From Mariprofundales bacterium (GTDB lineage: Bacteria > Pseudomonadota > Zetaproteobacteria > Mariprofundales > J009), in NCBI GenBank assembly GCA_030950645.1, contig JAUZRF010000016.1, positions 1 through 40,956 of the forward strand: a stretch of 40,956 nucleotides of DNA, written 5' to 3'. A program made the translations under genes and the position numbers. The notes below the pieces were generated by a model, which saw nothing but the letters and a program-made list of their open reading frames with translations, searched no databases and was not told the DNA's origin. Below, piece by piece: positions 15,247 to 23,808 of this stretch; the first letter of the stretch is position 1; the number at the start of each line of letters is the position of its first letter.

Positions 15247-16154
15247 CTACGAGCCAACTGCTTCAGCGCACCCAGCCCACCCAGCTGCCATACGGCCCAT
15301 AACCCAGGAAGCGCTGCCGCAGTCATCAAAAGCACCCACAGCGCCGCCAACGCGCCGCCTTGCGCCTCACTGCCGCCAAAAAAAACCACAAAACCAACAT
15401 AACCCGCTTCGCGCACACCAAAGCCGTTGAGCGAGATCGGCACAATTGCCATCAACGCCACCAATCCAACCATCACGCCATAGGCCAGCCACGGCAACTC
15501 CAGCCCGATCGCCATCCCCAAAAACAGATGGGTCTGTACCATTAATAGCTGCACCAGCAACGATAACGGCATGGCGCGCAGCCACTGCCGACGAAAATGC
15601 GCCCCATCCAGCGGCAGACGCGCCAGCCAATCCAACCGCTCAGGCAGCCGACGATGCAACCATGGCCAACCCAACATCACGATCACCATACCGAGCACCA
15701 AAGCACCCCACCCCCACCACGCCAACGCAGGCCAAGTAAACCATGGTAGACAGAGGGTGACCACCGCCACCAGTGCATAAAGGCCATTCACCCGATCCAA
15801 AATTACGCTGGCGCCCGCCTCAACGCCAATGCCGCTACGCCCCTCACCCTTCGCCAGCAACACCCCGCGCACCACATCACCACCAATGGTGGAGGGTAAA
15901 AACAGACTTGAGAACGCGCCAACGAAGTAGATCCGCACCTTACGCCGTAACGACACCTCAATCCCGAGACCACGCGCAATCCACGCCCAGCGCAACACGC
16001 TCAGAAGGTAAGCAAGCAGCAGGCAACCCAGCGCCGCAGCCACCAGCCATGGATTGGCACCAGCAAGCTGTCGCGCCACCGCACCGACATCGACCCAATA
16101 GAGCAGTGCCGCCAATACGGCCACCGACAGCAGTAATTTAATCGTGGCAAACAT
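15243..16154 (-). CDS. LPG synthase TM/YbhN-type membrane protein (putative flippase)
   Basis: A 303-residue polytopic protein of the UPF0104/lysylphosphatidylglycerol-synthase TM family. Characteristic stretches are SVLRWAWIARGLGI, FSSLFLPSTIGGDVVRG and an arginine in LDRVNGLYALV, followed by ISLNGFGVREAGY. Only the membrane part is present, without the C-terminal aminoacyl-transferase domain, so lipid flipping or transport is more likely than synthesis. A MITE ends two bases before the ATG, leaving no recognisable ribosome site between. The start codon lies within the repeat's target duplication. Confidence 0.85.
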   Translation of the reverse strand: MFATIKLLLSVAVLAALLYWVDVGAVARQLAGANPWLVAAALGCLLLAYLLSVLRWAWIARGLGIEVSLRRKVRIYFVGAFSSLFLPSTIGGDVVRGVLLAKGEGRSGIGVEAGASVILDRVNGLYALVAVVTLCLPWFTWPALAWWGWGALVLGMVIVMLGWPWLHRRLPERLDWLARLPLDGAHFRRQWLRAMPLSLLVQLLMVQTHLFLGMAIGLELPWLAYGVMVGLVALMAIVPISLNGFGVREAGYVGFVVFFGGSEAQGGALAALWVLLMTAAALPGLWAVWQLGGLGALKQLARS

Positions 16155-16155
16155 C

Positions 16156-16308
16156 GTAACTACTCAGCTCGCTTCCGGTTTTCCTGATAGCGGCGTTGAA
16201 AAATACTCATTTACAGTAGTAAACTCCGCTTTTTCGCCTTGCTATCAGGAAAACCGGAAGCAATCTTAGCAGTTACAGCCATTTTTGGGTAGGGTAATGA
16301 GTAGTTAC
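16156..16308. mobile_element. 153-bp MITE copy at a gene junction
   Basis: The left end is GTAACTACTCAGC; the far end is AATGAGTAGTTAC, with three changes from the perfect inverted repeat. The core ends at 16276 and the short arm follows. The flanks are CAAACATC and CAGACATC, an 8-base target duplication with one mismatch. The left duplicate contains the start codon of the flippase gene. The right duplicate begins eight bases from the TAG of the oxidoreductase gene. Confidence 0.88.
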
Positions 16309-16315
16309 CAGACAT

Positions 16316-17317
16316 CTAAGATTCCATCGCCAGCACCAATTTTCCCGCCATATGTCCCGTTTCAACCCTGCGATGCGCCTCAGCAGCCTGTTCCAATGGC
16401 AGAATGTCATCCACCATCACCATCAACTTCCGCTGCTCCATCATCTGACCACACTGCTCAAGGATTGCCGCCTGATGTTCGGCAGCATCATCCATCCCCA
16501 GCACCATCGGAGTTAACATCAGCTCTTGGCTCAGCCGCACATTGCGCAAGCGCAACCCTTTCCAGTCGGCATCCTGCGGCAGCTGTAACAGCGTGACCAG
16601 ATCGCCATAGGGTCGCACTGATTCCGCAGCTTGATGAAAAGCGACCCCGCCCACGGTATCCAAGGCCATATCCACCCCGCCACCACTCCAGCGCAGCAAC
16701 TCCGCCACCACATCCTGTTGGTCATAACGCAGCACCAAGTCCGCGCCCAATTCCGTCGCCAGCGCAGCCTTCTCCTCGCTACTCACCGTCGTCGCCACCT
16801 CACAACCTGCCTCTTTGGCCAATTGAATCGCCACATGCCCCACTCCACCTGCGCCCGCGTGGATCAACACCTTCATGCCACTAGCAATACCCGCGCGATC
16901 AAACAACGCCTCCCAAGCGGTAATCAACACCAACGGCGCCGCCGCAGCCGTTGCTAAATCCAAACCAATAGGCACCAGCGCCACATACCGGCTATCAACT
17001 ACGGCATACTCGGCATAGCTCCCACATGCCTGCCCTAATCCACCATAACAGTAATAGATCGCATCCCCAGTTTGGAACCCCCGCACATCATCACTGACCG
17101 CCACAACTTCCCCCGCACCATCACACCCCAATACCGCAGGCAACGGCCGATCCATATAGAGCCCATGTGCTCGCAGCTTGGTATCAATCGGGTTCACTCC
17201 GGCCGCAGCCAAGCGCACCAAAACCTGGTGATCACCATCAATCCGAGGCATCGGCAACGCGACAATTTGGAGCACCTCCGGCCCGCCAACCGCTGTCATC
17301 ACTACCGCTCGCATCAT
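16316..17317 (-). CDS. Quinone oxidoreductase-like MDR enzyme
   Basis: A 333-residue cytoplasmic oxidoreductase of the zinc-independent MDR/QOR group. The N-terminal catalytic domain has AAAGVNPIDTKLRAHG and GCDGAGEVVAV. The nucleotide-binding Rossmann domain shows HAGAGGVGHVAIQLAKEAG, then TVSSEEKAALATELGAD. No structural-zinc cysteine cluster is visible. It probably reduces quinones or activated alkenes with NADPH. The start at 17317 (MMRAVVM) follows AGGGAAAC. MITEs bound the gene on both sides. Confidence 0.9.
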   Translation of the reverse strand: MMRAVVMTAVGGPEVLQIVALPMPRIDGDHQVLVRLAAAGVNPIDTKLRAHGLYMDRPLPAVLGCDGAGEVVAVSDDVRGFQTGDAIYYCYGGLGQACGSYAEYAVVDSRYVALVPIGLDLATAAAAPLVLITAWEALFDRAGIASGMKVLIHAGAGGVGHVAIQLAKEAGCEVATTVSSEEKAALATELGADLVLRYDQQDVVAELLRWSGGGVDMALDTVGGVAFHQAAESVRPYGDLVTLLQLPQDADWKGLRLRNVRLSQELMLTPMVLGMDDAAEHQAAILEQCGQMMEQRKLMVMVDDILPLEQAAEAHRRVETGHMAGKLVLAMES

Positions 17318-17363
17318 GTTTCCCTATATCTCCCCACACTATATCTCCTACCCTACATCGTTC

Positions 17364-17516
17364 GTAACTACTCAGCTCACTCCCAGTTTTCCTGATAGCA
17401 GCGTTGAAAAATACGCATTTACAGTAGTAAACTCCGCTTTTTCGCCTTGCTATCAGGAAAACCGGAAGCAATCTGAGCAGTTACAACCATTTTCTAATAG
17501 GGTGCTGAGTCGTTAC
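17364..17516. mobile_element. 153-bp MITE copy with perfect 8-bp target duplication
   Basis: The left end is GTAACTACTCAGC and the right end GCTGAGTCGTTAC (one mismatch). The core spans 17364-17484 and the short arm follows. The flanks are identical: CATCGTTC at 17356-17363 and at 17517-17524. It lies 46 bases upstream of the oxidoreductase start codon and so probably separates that gene from its older upstream region. Confidence 0.92.
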
Positions 17517-17621
17517 CATCGTTCATTCATGAAAGTATCAGCATCATCTGTGCGCAACAGCTTATCGCGCAGCGAATGATCGGCAATTCCGATCGTTCCC
17601 AAACTCGGCTACCATTGCGCC

Positions 17622-18083
17622 ATGGTTGACCTACAAGCTGCGATCCTGCCACTGCTCGCACTCGATATTGGCGGCAAACGCATCGGGATCGCGGTGTGCG
17701 ATGCATTAGGAATAAGCTGCCGTGGCATCACCTGCCTCCACCGGAATGACCGCCAATGGCCACAGCAGGTATTAGCACAGGCGGAGGCGCGCGGCTGCCA
17801 CGGCATCGTGATTGGCCTGCCCCGCAACATGGACGGCAGTGAAGGTACGCAAGCCAAGGATTGCCGTCAGGCGGCGAAACAACTTGGTAGCCAATGTCCG
17901 CTCCCCATCTACTTTCAAGATGAGCGACTATCCAGTTGGGAAGCCAAAGAGCGACTCTACGCCCAAGGTTTCAATGAAAAAAAAGTGCGCTTAAAGATCG
18001 ACCAGACCGCAGCCGCCATCATTCTTGAGTCTTTTTTAGCACGAAAAGCGTCGTCATCACGACGAGATGTGCCCAGCACATGA
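17622..18083 (+). CDS. ruvX: RuvX/YqgF RNase H-fold resolvase
   Basis: A 153-residue cytoplasmic protein with the YqgF motifs LALDIGGKRIGIAV (first catalytic Asp), IVIGLPRNMDGSEG, FQDERLSSWEA and KIDQTAAAIILESFL (last catalytic Asp). The family has an RNase H-like fold and takes part in 16S rRNA 5'-end maturation; a Holliday-junction role was first proposed. It is slightly longer than usual (about 138-145). It is followed by the permease gene after 16 bases; a pyrR or yqgE neighbour, common elsewhere, is absent. Confidence 0.93.
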   Translation: MVDLQAAILPLLALDIGGKRIGIAVCDALGISCRGITCLHRNDRQWPQQVLAQAEARGCHGIVIGLPRNMDGSEGTQAKDCRQAAKQLGSQCPLPIYFQDERLSSWEAKERLYAQGFNEKKVRLKIDQTAAAIILESFLARKASSSRRDVPST

Positions 18084-18099
18084 CTCCAACGGAGAGGCC

Positions 18100-19083
18100 A
18101 TGCACACCTATCTGCTAAAGCGCCTGTTGATGATGGTGCCGCTACTACTTGGCATCACCATCATCTCCTTCGGCATGATGCATCTGGCACCGGGGGAGCC
18201 AGCGGTGGTCGGCAACACCATGAACCCCAAGGTGTCGGTCAATGACATCGAGCGACTGCGCAGCTACTACCAACTCGACCAGCCACTTTATCTACAATAC
18301 TGGCACTGGCTCAAACGGTTATCGACCCTCGATTTTGGCAACTCTTTTTCATCCGATAACCGCCCAGTATTAGATAAAATCACGGAACGACTGCCCGTGA
18401 CCCTATGGATCAACCTGCTCGCGATGGCGCTGATTTTACTGCTCGCCATCCCCATTGGGGTGGTCTCGGCGGTGAGGCAAAACTCGCTGATTGATCGCGC
18501 ATTCACCGTGTTGGTATTCATCGGCTTTGCCATCCCCGCCTTCTGGCTTGGACTACTGTTAATGATCAGCCTTGGGGTACAACATCAGTGGCTGCCAATC
18601 TCCGGTATCCATCGCTATGGCTGGCAACAGCTAGGTTGGTGGCAGCAACAGTGGGATCTACTGCAACACCTGACGATGCCTGTTTTCATTTCAGCAATTG
18701 GTGGCATCGCGGGCATGAGCCGTTTTATGCGCACCGGCATGCTCGATGTGGTGCGCAGTGACTATATTACCACTGCCCGCGCCATGGGAGCAAGCAATCG
18801 CAGCATCCACTACCGCTACGCACTAAAAAACGCGCTGCTACCGATCATCACCCTGCTCGGGTTATCCGTGCCAGGGATGATTGGAGGATCGGTCATTGTG
18901 GAGCAACTCTACTCAATTCCTGGCATGGGGCAGCTTTTTTTCCAAGCGGTGATGGCGCGCGATTACCCGTTGGTAATGGCCATCACAGTCATCGGTGCAG
19001 TACTTACCTTGATTGGCAACCTTATCGCTGATTTAGCCTATGTCTGGGTCGACCCCAGGACACAAGAAATAGAGAACAGCTAG
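18100..19083 (+). CDS. ABC transporter permease, DppB/OppB family
   Basis: A 327-residue inner-membrane protein with six membrane helices. MHTYLLKRLLMMVPLLLGITII at the N-terminus and the C-terminal loop YITTARAMGASNRSIHYRYALKNALLPI (EAA-type contact with the ATPase) are typical of peptide/nickel importers. The start at 18100 has GGAGAGG upstream and gives a normal DppB N-terminus; a longer frame runs back into ruvX. The partner permease, ATPases and binding protein are not in the window, so it must work with products encoded elsewhere or be a remnant. Confidence 0.9.
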   Translation: MHTYLLKRLLMMVPLLLGITIISFGMMHLAPGEPAVVGNTMNPKVSVNDIERLRSYYQLDQPLYLQYWHWLKRLSTLDFGNSFSSDNRPVLDKITERLPVTLWINLLAMALILLLAIPIGVVSAVRQNSLIDRAFTVLVFIGFAIPAFWLGLLLMISLGVQHQWLPISGIHRYGWQQLGWWQQQWDLLQHLTMPVFISAIGGIAGMSRFMRTGMLDVVRSDYITTARAMGASNRSIHYRYALKNALLPIITLLGLSVPGMIGGSVIVEQLYSIPGMGQLFFQAVMARDYPLVMAITVIGAVLTLIGNLIADLAYVWVDPRTQEIENS

Positions 19084-19160
19084 CGCAAATTGCTTTTCAA
19101 AAACGGCGCGTTATGTTGCGCCCAGAATTTCACACACTTACTGGAGACATATACCCTATC

Positions 19161-19355
19161 ATGAGCAACAAATCAATCACCAAAGCCGCATTAACTAAAA
19201 TGGCAACGGCTCTCAACATCCAAAAAATAAGCGCGCTTAAGAAAGCGGATCTTATCCATAAAATCCAACTGGCCGAAGGCAATATTGACTGCTTTGGTCG
19301 CATTGAAAACTGCGCGGTAACCCCATGCTTGTTCCGTAAGAATTGCCAAGGCTAA
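19161..19355 (+). CDS. Rho-N domain protein with C-terminal cysteine motif
   Basis: A 64-residue protein. Residues 1-40 form a Rho N-terminal/SAP-like helical domain (LTKMATALNIQKI, LKKADLIHKIQLAEG). The end carries four cysteines in CFGRIENC-AVTPC-LFRKNC, a possible metal site. Small proteins of this build are widespread in proteobacteria and unstudied; nucleic acid binding is inferred from the fold. The ATG at 19161 lies 13 bases after GGAG. It converges on lptG. Confidence 0.75.
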   Translation: MSNKSITKAALTKMATALNIQKISALKKADLIHKIQLAEGNIDCFGRIENCAVTPCLFRKNCQG

Positions 19356-19363
19356 TGATCCCA

Positions 19364-19400
19364 TTGCACAATGGCGGGGTCAGTACCCCTCCTTGTGCAA
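19364..19400. terminator. Hairpin between converging genes
   Basis: TTGCACAA (19364-19371) and TTGTGCAA (19393-19400) pair, with GGGG/CCCC inside and a six-base loop. It straddles the lptG stop codon. There is no long T run on either side, so termination efficiency is uncertain. Confidence 0.5.
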
Positions 19401-20441
19401 CAATAAAAACACCGCTAAACCGCCGAACACCATGTTTGGCAGCCACGCGGCGAATCCAGGTGGCAAGCCACCACCACCGATCAACATACCGCTCGCATTC
19501 CCCGTAATGTAGAGCAACAACCCCAGCACCAACGCCGCCACCATACCGCCATACCCTGAGGCAGACCGCCCGCCAACCTGCGCACAAAAGGCGATCGCCA
19601 ATAGCGCCATCACCAAACACGCAAACGGCTGTGCCAACTGCCGATAGAGTGCATAACGGTAGCTTTCATCCTCCAATCCGGAACTCCGCAAGTGGTTGGC
19701 AAAGCGATATAGCTTGATCACCCCCATCTCATTCGGCCACGGCTTATGACCACCAATCGCGCCTTGGGGCGCCGGTAACCGCATCAATGCTTGCTGCGTC
19801 ACCACCATGCCACGGGATGCATCCGGTCGACTAATGGTGACCTCGTGCATCTGCCATGCCCCATCACGATACCGCGCGCGTTTGCTATCCACACGGCGTT
19901 GCCAATTCCCTTGCCCATCCACATCCAGCACCAATAGCGATACCCACTCACCATCCAGTGGAGCCACACGAAAAAAACGATGCCCACTCCGATACCACTG
20001 CACCTTCTGCTCCGTGATCGGTTTTCCCCCATGCACATTCACCCGCTCAATCTGATTTAAGCGAACATTGGTCGCAGGAAGCACCCACTGTTCGAACAAC
20101 AAAACCACTCCGGCCGCAAGGAGACTCCCTGCCAGCAGAGGCAGCAATACCGAGCCGACCCCCAAACCCGCCGCGCGCATCACTACCAGCTCCTGATGGC
20201 GTGACAGCCCAATCAGATGAATCGCTGCAGCAATAAGCAAGGTAATTGGCATAAACTCCGCAATCATCATCGGAGTTTTGAGCACAATGTACTCAACCAG
20301 AATGGATCCCGTCATGCCATGCCCCAAAAGACGGGATTTATCAAAAGCTTCAATCACAAAAAAAACGGCCAGCAACGCACTCTGAGTAAGCAACAACCGC
20401 GACACCAACGCCTGCAGTTGCCAACGAAAAAGAATCGACAT
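19380..20441 (-). CDS. lptG: LPS export permease LptG
   Basis: A 353-residue inner-membrane protein of the YjgP/YjgQ family. Three N-terminal helices (with LKTPMMIAEFMPITLLIAA and GLSRHQELVVMRAAG, the coupling-helix region) are followed by a periplasmic beta-jellyroll (about 120-260) and three C-terminal helices. With LptF and LptB it extracts LPS for transport across the periplasm. LptG usually has lptF directly upstream. Here the neighbour upstream is the fructosamine kinase gene, so lptF must be elsewhere. Similarity to LptF is lower but not excluded. Confidence 0.88.
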   Translation of the reverse strand: MSILFRWQLQALVSRLLLTQSALLAVFFVIEAFDKSRLLGHGMTGSILVEYIVLKTPMMIAEFMPITLLIAAAIHLIGLSRHQELVVMRAAGLGVGSVLLPLLAGSLLAAGVVLLFEQWVLPATNVRLNQIERVNVHGGKPITEQKVQWYRSGHRFFRVAPLDGEWVSLLVLDVDGQGNWQRRVDSKRARYRDGAWQMHEVTISRPDASRGMVVTQQALMRLPAPQGAIGGHKPWPNEMGVIKLYRFANHLRSSGLEDESYRYALYRQLAQPFACLVMALLAIAFCAQVGGRSASGYGGMVAALVLGLLLYITGNASGMLIGGGGLPPGFAAWLPNMVFGGLAVFLLLHKEGY

Positions 20442-20580
20442 CGCCGCTACTCAGCGCATCTGCGGATTTGCCCGATTGCGGGGTAAAAAACCGTTCTGCC
20501 CGCGTAGGCTGCTATCTAAGTGAAGGGCTGTCATGTTGAAAAGATAGATTCCCGCCGACGCAGGACTAAACGCCCATCGA

Positions 20581-21486
20581 TCACAAGGCCATTAAAAGGC
20601 GATCCATCGTTTTTTCTGCCTGCCGCACATAGCCTCCACCAAACATATTGGCGTGATTGAGCAAATGATAAAGATTATACAGCGGCATCCTGCGCTCAAA
20701 TCCAGAATCAATCGGATAGAGATCATGGTATGCTCGAAGAAACGCATCGGGAATGCCACCAAACAGTCGTGTCATCGCCAAGTCACACTCCCGATCCCCA
20801 TAATAGACCGCAGGATCAAACACCACCGGGGCGCCGCGTTGATCAGCTGCCTGATTACCGCTCCACAGATCACCATGGAGCAAAGAGGCCGGAGGCTGAT
20901 GACCAGCCAGCAATGCATTGCAAGCGTTGAGCACGAACTCACCTTTACGCAACAACGCCATATCCAGATGGTTATTTTCGGCAAGGCGTAGCTGCTCCCC
21001 AAGGCGATGATCCCGAAAAAAGTCGCGCCACGAATCGCCCTGCGCATTCATCTGTGGGGTTACTCCAATCGTGTTATCCCGTGACCACCCATAGCGGTCG
21101 TCCGTTTGGCGGTGAATCGTCGCCATGGCAGAGCCCAACACTTCCGCAGTACCATCCGTGGATGGACGCAACGGAATGTACTCAAGCACCAACCATGAGC
21201 GATCCTGCGCACTACCACAGCACACCACTGCGGGAATCCGCACGGACGCCCCCACACTGCGCAGCAACGCCAACCCTTCGCGTTCCGCTTCAAACATCGT
21301 CAACTGATTCTGATGGTTCAGTTTCACCAAAAACGATTGCTCGCCATCATCAATACGAAATGCCGCATTGATACTGCCGCCACTAAGCTTTACTCGCTGC
21401 CGTATGGTGAATGGATGACCCGAAGCCTTCGACACCTCACTCGCAACCACAGTCCAAATATTGGTTCGCCGAATCTGACTAAACAT
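20581..21486 (-). CDS. Fructosamine kinase family protein
   Basis: A 301-residue protein with a protein-kinase-like fold. LSGGSINAAFRI forms the glycine loop, FLVKLN the ATP-binding lysine, LLHGDLWSGNQ the catalytic loop and VVFDPAVYYGDRECDLAM the metal-binding DPA motif. The family phosphorylates protein-bound ketosamines so that they can be removed. I start at ATG 21486 (MFSQIRR), which has GGGGGAAAG upstream, rather than at an in-frame TTG five codons earlier. The same strand carries metG and DUF2062 upstream, with a MITE between. Confidence 0.93.
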   Translation of the reverse strand: MFSQIRRTNIWTVVASEVSKASGHPFTIRQRVKLSGGSINAAFRIDDGEQSFLVKLNHQNQLTMFEAEREGLALLRSVGASVRIPAVVCCGSAQDRSWLVLEYIPLRPSTDGTAEVLGSAMATIHRQTDDRYGWSRDNTIGVTPQMNAQGDSWRDFFRDHRLGEQLRLAENNHLDMALLRKGEFVLNACNALLAGHQPPASLLHGDLWSGNQAADQRGAPVVFDPAVYYGDRECDLAMTRLFGGIPDAFLRAYHDLYPIDSGFERRMPLYNLYHLLNHANMFGGGYVRQAEKTMDRLLMAL

Positions 21487-21551
21487 GATACTTTCCCCCA
21501 ATCCGCGCTAAACATCGCCCTTGCTCATCCGCATATATTTTACCACACATT

Positions 21552-21704
21552 GTAACTACTCAGCTCACTCCCGGTTTTCCTGATAGCGGCGTTGAAAAAT
21601 GCGCATTTACAGTAGTAAACTCCACTTTTTCGCCTTGCTATCAGAAAAGTCAGAAACAATCTGAGCAGTTACAGCCATTTTCGGATGGGGTGCTGAGTAG
21701 TTAC
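21552..21704. mobile_element. 153-bp MITE, reference copy with perfect ends and duplication
   Basis: The ends are an exact 13-bp inverted repeat, GTAACTACTCAGC and GCTGAGTAGTTAC. The 121-base core (21552-21672) folds over its whole length: outer arm CCGGTTTTCCTGATAGC against GCTATCAGAAAAGTC, inner arm around TTTACAGTAGTAAA. A 32-base short arm follows. The flanking duplication CACACATT is exact (21544-21551 and 21705-21712). The right duplicate supplies two bases of the DUF2062 stop codon, TAA on the minus strand. GTAA-starting ends and 8-base duplications are the known marks of IS66-family transposition. Confidence 0.93.
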
Positions 21705-21710
21705 CACACA

Positions 21711-22220
21711 TTATTGATGACGCTCGCGCCATTTTTTACTCACCATAAACCGCCAACTCAAATGCACCACACACCAGCCCAGCAAAGCAAAAACAATACC
21801 AAGCACAAAACACCCCAGCAAAAAGGGTTGCCAAACTTCCATCATGCTATGAACCACCCAATCAAAACTAGCATCAAAATCAAACTGTTGCACCGGTAGG
21901 CCAAGCGACCATGCGCCCACTTTATAACAGCAATAAAAGACCGGAGGCATCGTCACCGGATTGGTCAGCCACACCAAGGCTACCGAAATCGGGATGTTGC
22001 ATTGCACCATAATCGCAATCGCCGCTGCCAGCAACATCTGAAAAGGAATCGGCATGAAGGCACAAAAAACACCAACCGCAAAGGCTTTGGCTACCGAACG
22101 GCGATTCAGATGCCACAATCTGGGGTTGTGCAGCAAAGTGCCGAAACAGCGCAGATACTTATGTTCCCGGATCGTCTCCGGATCGGGAAAGTATCGTCCA
22201 ATCAGCTTCTTTGGCGTCAC
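21711..22220 (-). CDS. DUF2062 membrane protein
   Basis: A 169-residue protein of the DUF2062 family. The N-terminal part is basic. LNRRSVAKAFAVGVFCAFMPIPFQMLLAA, NIPISVALVWLTNPVTMPPVFY and two further membrane helices follow, matching the family's conserved stretches. Function is unknown. It starts eight bases after metG and is likely co-transcribed with it. The MITE insertion exactly at its stop codon leaves the reading frame intact. Confidence 0.9.
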   Translation of the reverse strand: MTPKKLIGRYFPDPETIREHKYLRCFGTLLHNPRLWHLNRRSVAKAFAVGVFCAFMPIPFQMLLAAAIAIMVQCNIPISVALVWLTNPVTMPPVFYCCYKVGAWSLGLPVQQFDFDASFDWVVHSMMEVWQPFLLGCFVLGIVFALLGWCVVHLSWRFMVSKKWRERHQ

Positions 22221-22228
22221 TGGTACGC

Positions 22229-23782
22229 TTACAACTCCATGCGCGGGAACACCGGTACCGGTTCAGCACAGCGGTGGCCTACCGTGAGCAGTCCCCAACC
22301 ACCATGGTGGGTCAAATTCTGTTCCAATCCCGCACGCTCGCCCATAATTTGTGCCATCAACTGGTCGCACTTACTTGGCATAAAGGGGGATAATTGCAAC
22401 ACCACCAGCCTCAGACCTTCAACCAAGTGGTAGAGCACACTATCGAGCCGATCATCATCCCCCTGTTTGGCTAGCCGCCACGGCGCGCTCTCCTCCACCA
22501 TGCGATTCCCATGGCGCACTACTTGATGAATGCGCTCTAACGCCAGATGGAATGCCTGCGTATTGATCGCAGCATCCACCTCCTGCTGCATCGCCTCAAT
22601 ATCAGCAATCCAGGCGCGATACTCAGCCTGCTCAGCATGCACCACACCCAGCACGCCACCGCGATACTTGTGCAGCATCGATAGCGTACGATTCACCATA
22701 TTGCCAAGATCATTGGCCAATTCGCTATTGTAGCGCCGCTTCAAGGCATCGAAAGAGAAGTCCCCATCATGACCAAATGGCACCTCACGCAGCAAAAAGT
22801 AGCGAATCACATCGGCATCCACCTGCTCCAGCATCTGTGCCGGTTGCAACGCATTGCCTTTCGATTTACTCATCTTTTCACCATCTACCGTCCACCAACC
22901 GTGGGCAAAGATGCGTTTCGGTAGTGGCAGACCGGCCGCCATCAGCATCGCTGGCCAATAGATAGCGTGAAACCGGAGAATATCCTTACCAATCAGATGA
23001 ATATCGGCAGGCCAAAAACGCATCGCTTCAGCATCCTCATCTGGAAAACCGAGTGCCGACAGATAGTTGGTCAGCGCATCAATCCAGACATAGATCACAT
23101 GCCCCGCATCATCAGGCACCGGCACACCCCAGGTGAAGGTGTTGCGTGACACCGAAAGATCATTCAAGCCACCTTCAACAAAACGCATCACCTCATTGCG
23201 CCGCGAATCCGGCCCGATAAAGTCCGGATGGGCAGCATAGTAGTCCAACAGTGGCTGCTGGTAGTCGCTTAAGCGGAAAAACCACGACTCCTCCTGCACC
23301 TTCTCCACCGAACGGCGGCAATCAGGACAAACCCCATCTTCGCCATGCTCCTTGAGCTGGGTCTCCGTCCAATAGGTTTCACATGGCACGCAGTACCAAT
23401 CCTCATAGAACCCCTTGTAGAGCGCACCAGCATCGCGTAGTCGATTCCACATCGCCGCCACGCCTCTTTTATGGTGCTCGGAGCTGGTACGAATAAAATC
23501 GTCATTGGAAATTGAGAATTTCGGCCACAACGCCCGGTAGTGCGCCACCACCTCATCGGCCAAATCAATCGGAGCAATCCCGCGTGCTTCAGCCGCCTGT
23601 TGCACCTTCAGGCCATGCTCATCAACGCCCGTTAAAAAGTAAGTGTCAATACCGCTTAACCGCTGATGGCGCGCCAACACATCGGCCGCCACCGTGGTGT
23701 AAAGGTGCCCCAAATGGGGCTCATCATTCACATAATAGATCGGGGTAGTGACATAATAGGTGGATTGTTGGTTAGACGGCAT
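22229..23782 (-). CDS. metG: Methionyl-tRNA synthetase, short form
   Basis: A 517-residue class I synthetase that charges tRNA-Met. The HIGH motif appears as HLGH (PIYYVNDEPHLGHLY), the zinc knuckle as CVPC..CPDC and the KMSKS loop as GEKMSKSKGN. It lacks the C-terminal tRNA-binding (EMAP-like) domain of the E. coli type, giving the short form seen in many bacteria. It heads a minus-strand run with DUF2062. Confidence 0.96.
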   Translation of the reverse strand: MPSNQQSTYYVTTPIYYVNDEPHLGHLYTTVAADVLARHQRLSGIDTYFLTGVDEHGLKVQQAAEARGIAPIDLADEVVAHYRALWPKFSISNDDFIRTSSEHHKRGVAAMWNRLRDAGALYKGFYEDWYCVPCETYWTETQLKEHGEDGVCPDCRRSVEKVQEESWFFRLSDYQQPLLDYYAAHPDFIGPDSRRNEVMRFVEGGLNDLSVSRNTFTWGVPVPDDAGHVIYVWIDALTNYLSALGFPDEDAEAMRFWPADIHLIGKDILRFHAIYWPAMLMAAGLPLPKRIFAHGWWTVDGEKMSKSKGNALQPAQMLEQVDADVIRYFLLREVPFGHDGDFSFDALKRRYNSELANDLGNMVNRTLSMLHKYRGGVLGVVHAEQAEYRAWIADIEAMQQEVDAAINTQAFHLALERIHQVVRHGNRMVEESAPWRLAKQGDDDRLDSVLYHLVEGLRLVVLQLSPFMPSKCDQLMAQIMGERAGLEQNLTHHGGWGLLTVGHRCAEPVPVFPRMEL

Positions 23783-23808
23783 CTTGATTCACCCTGACGC
23801 ATGGAATA

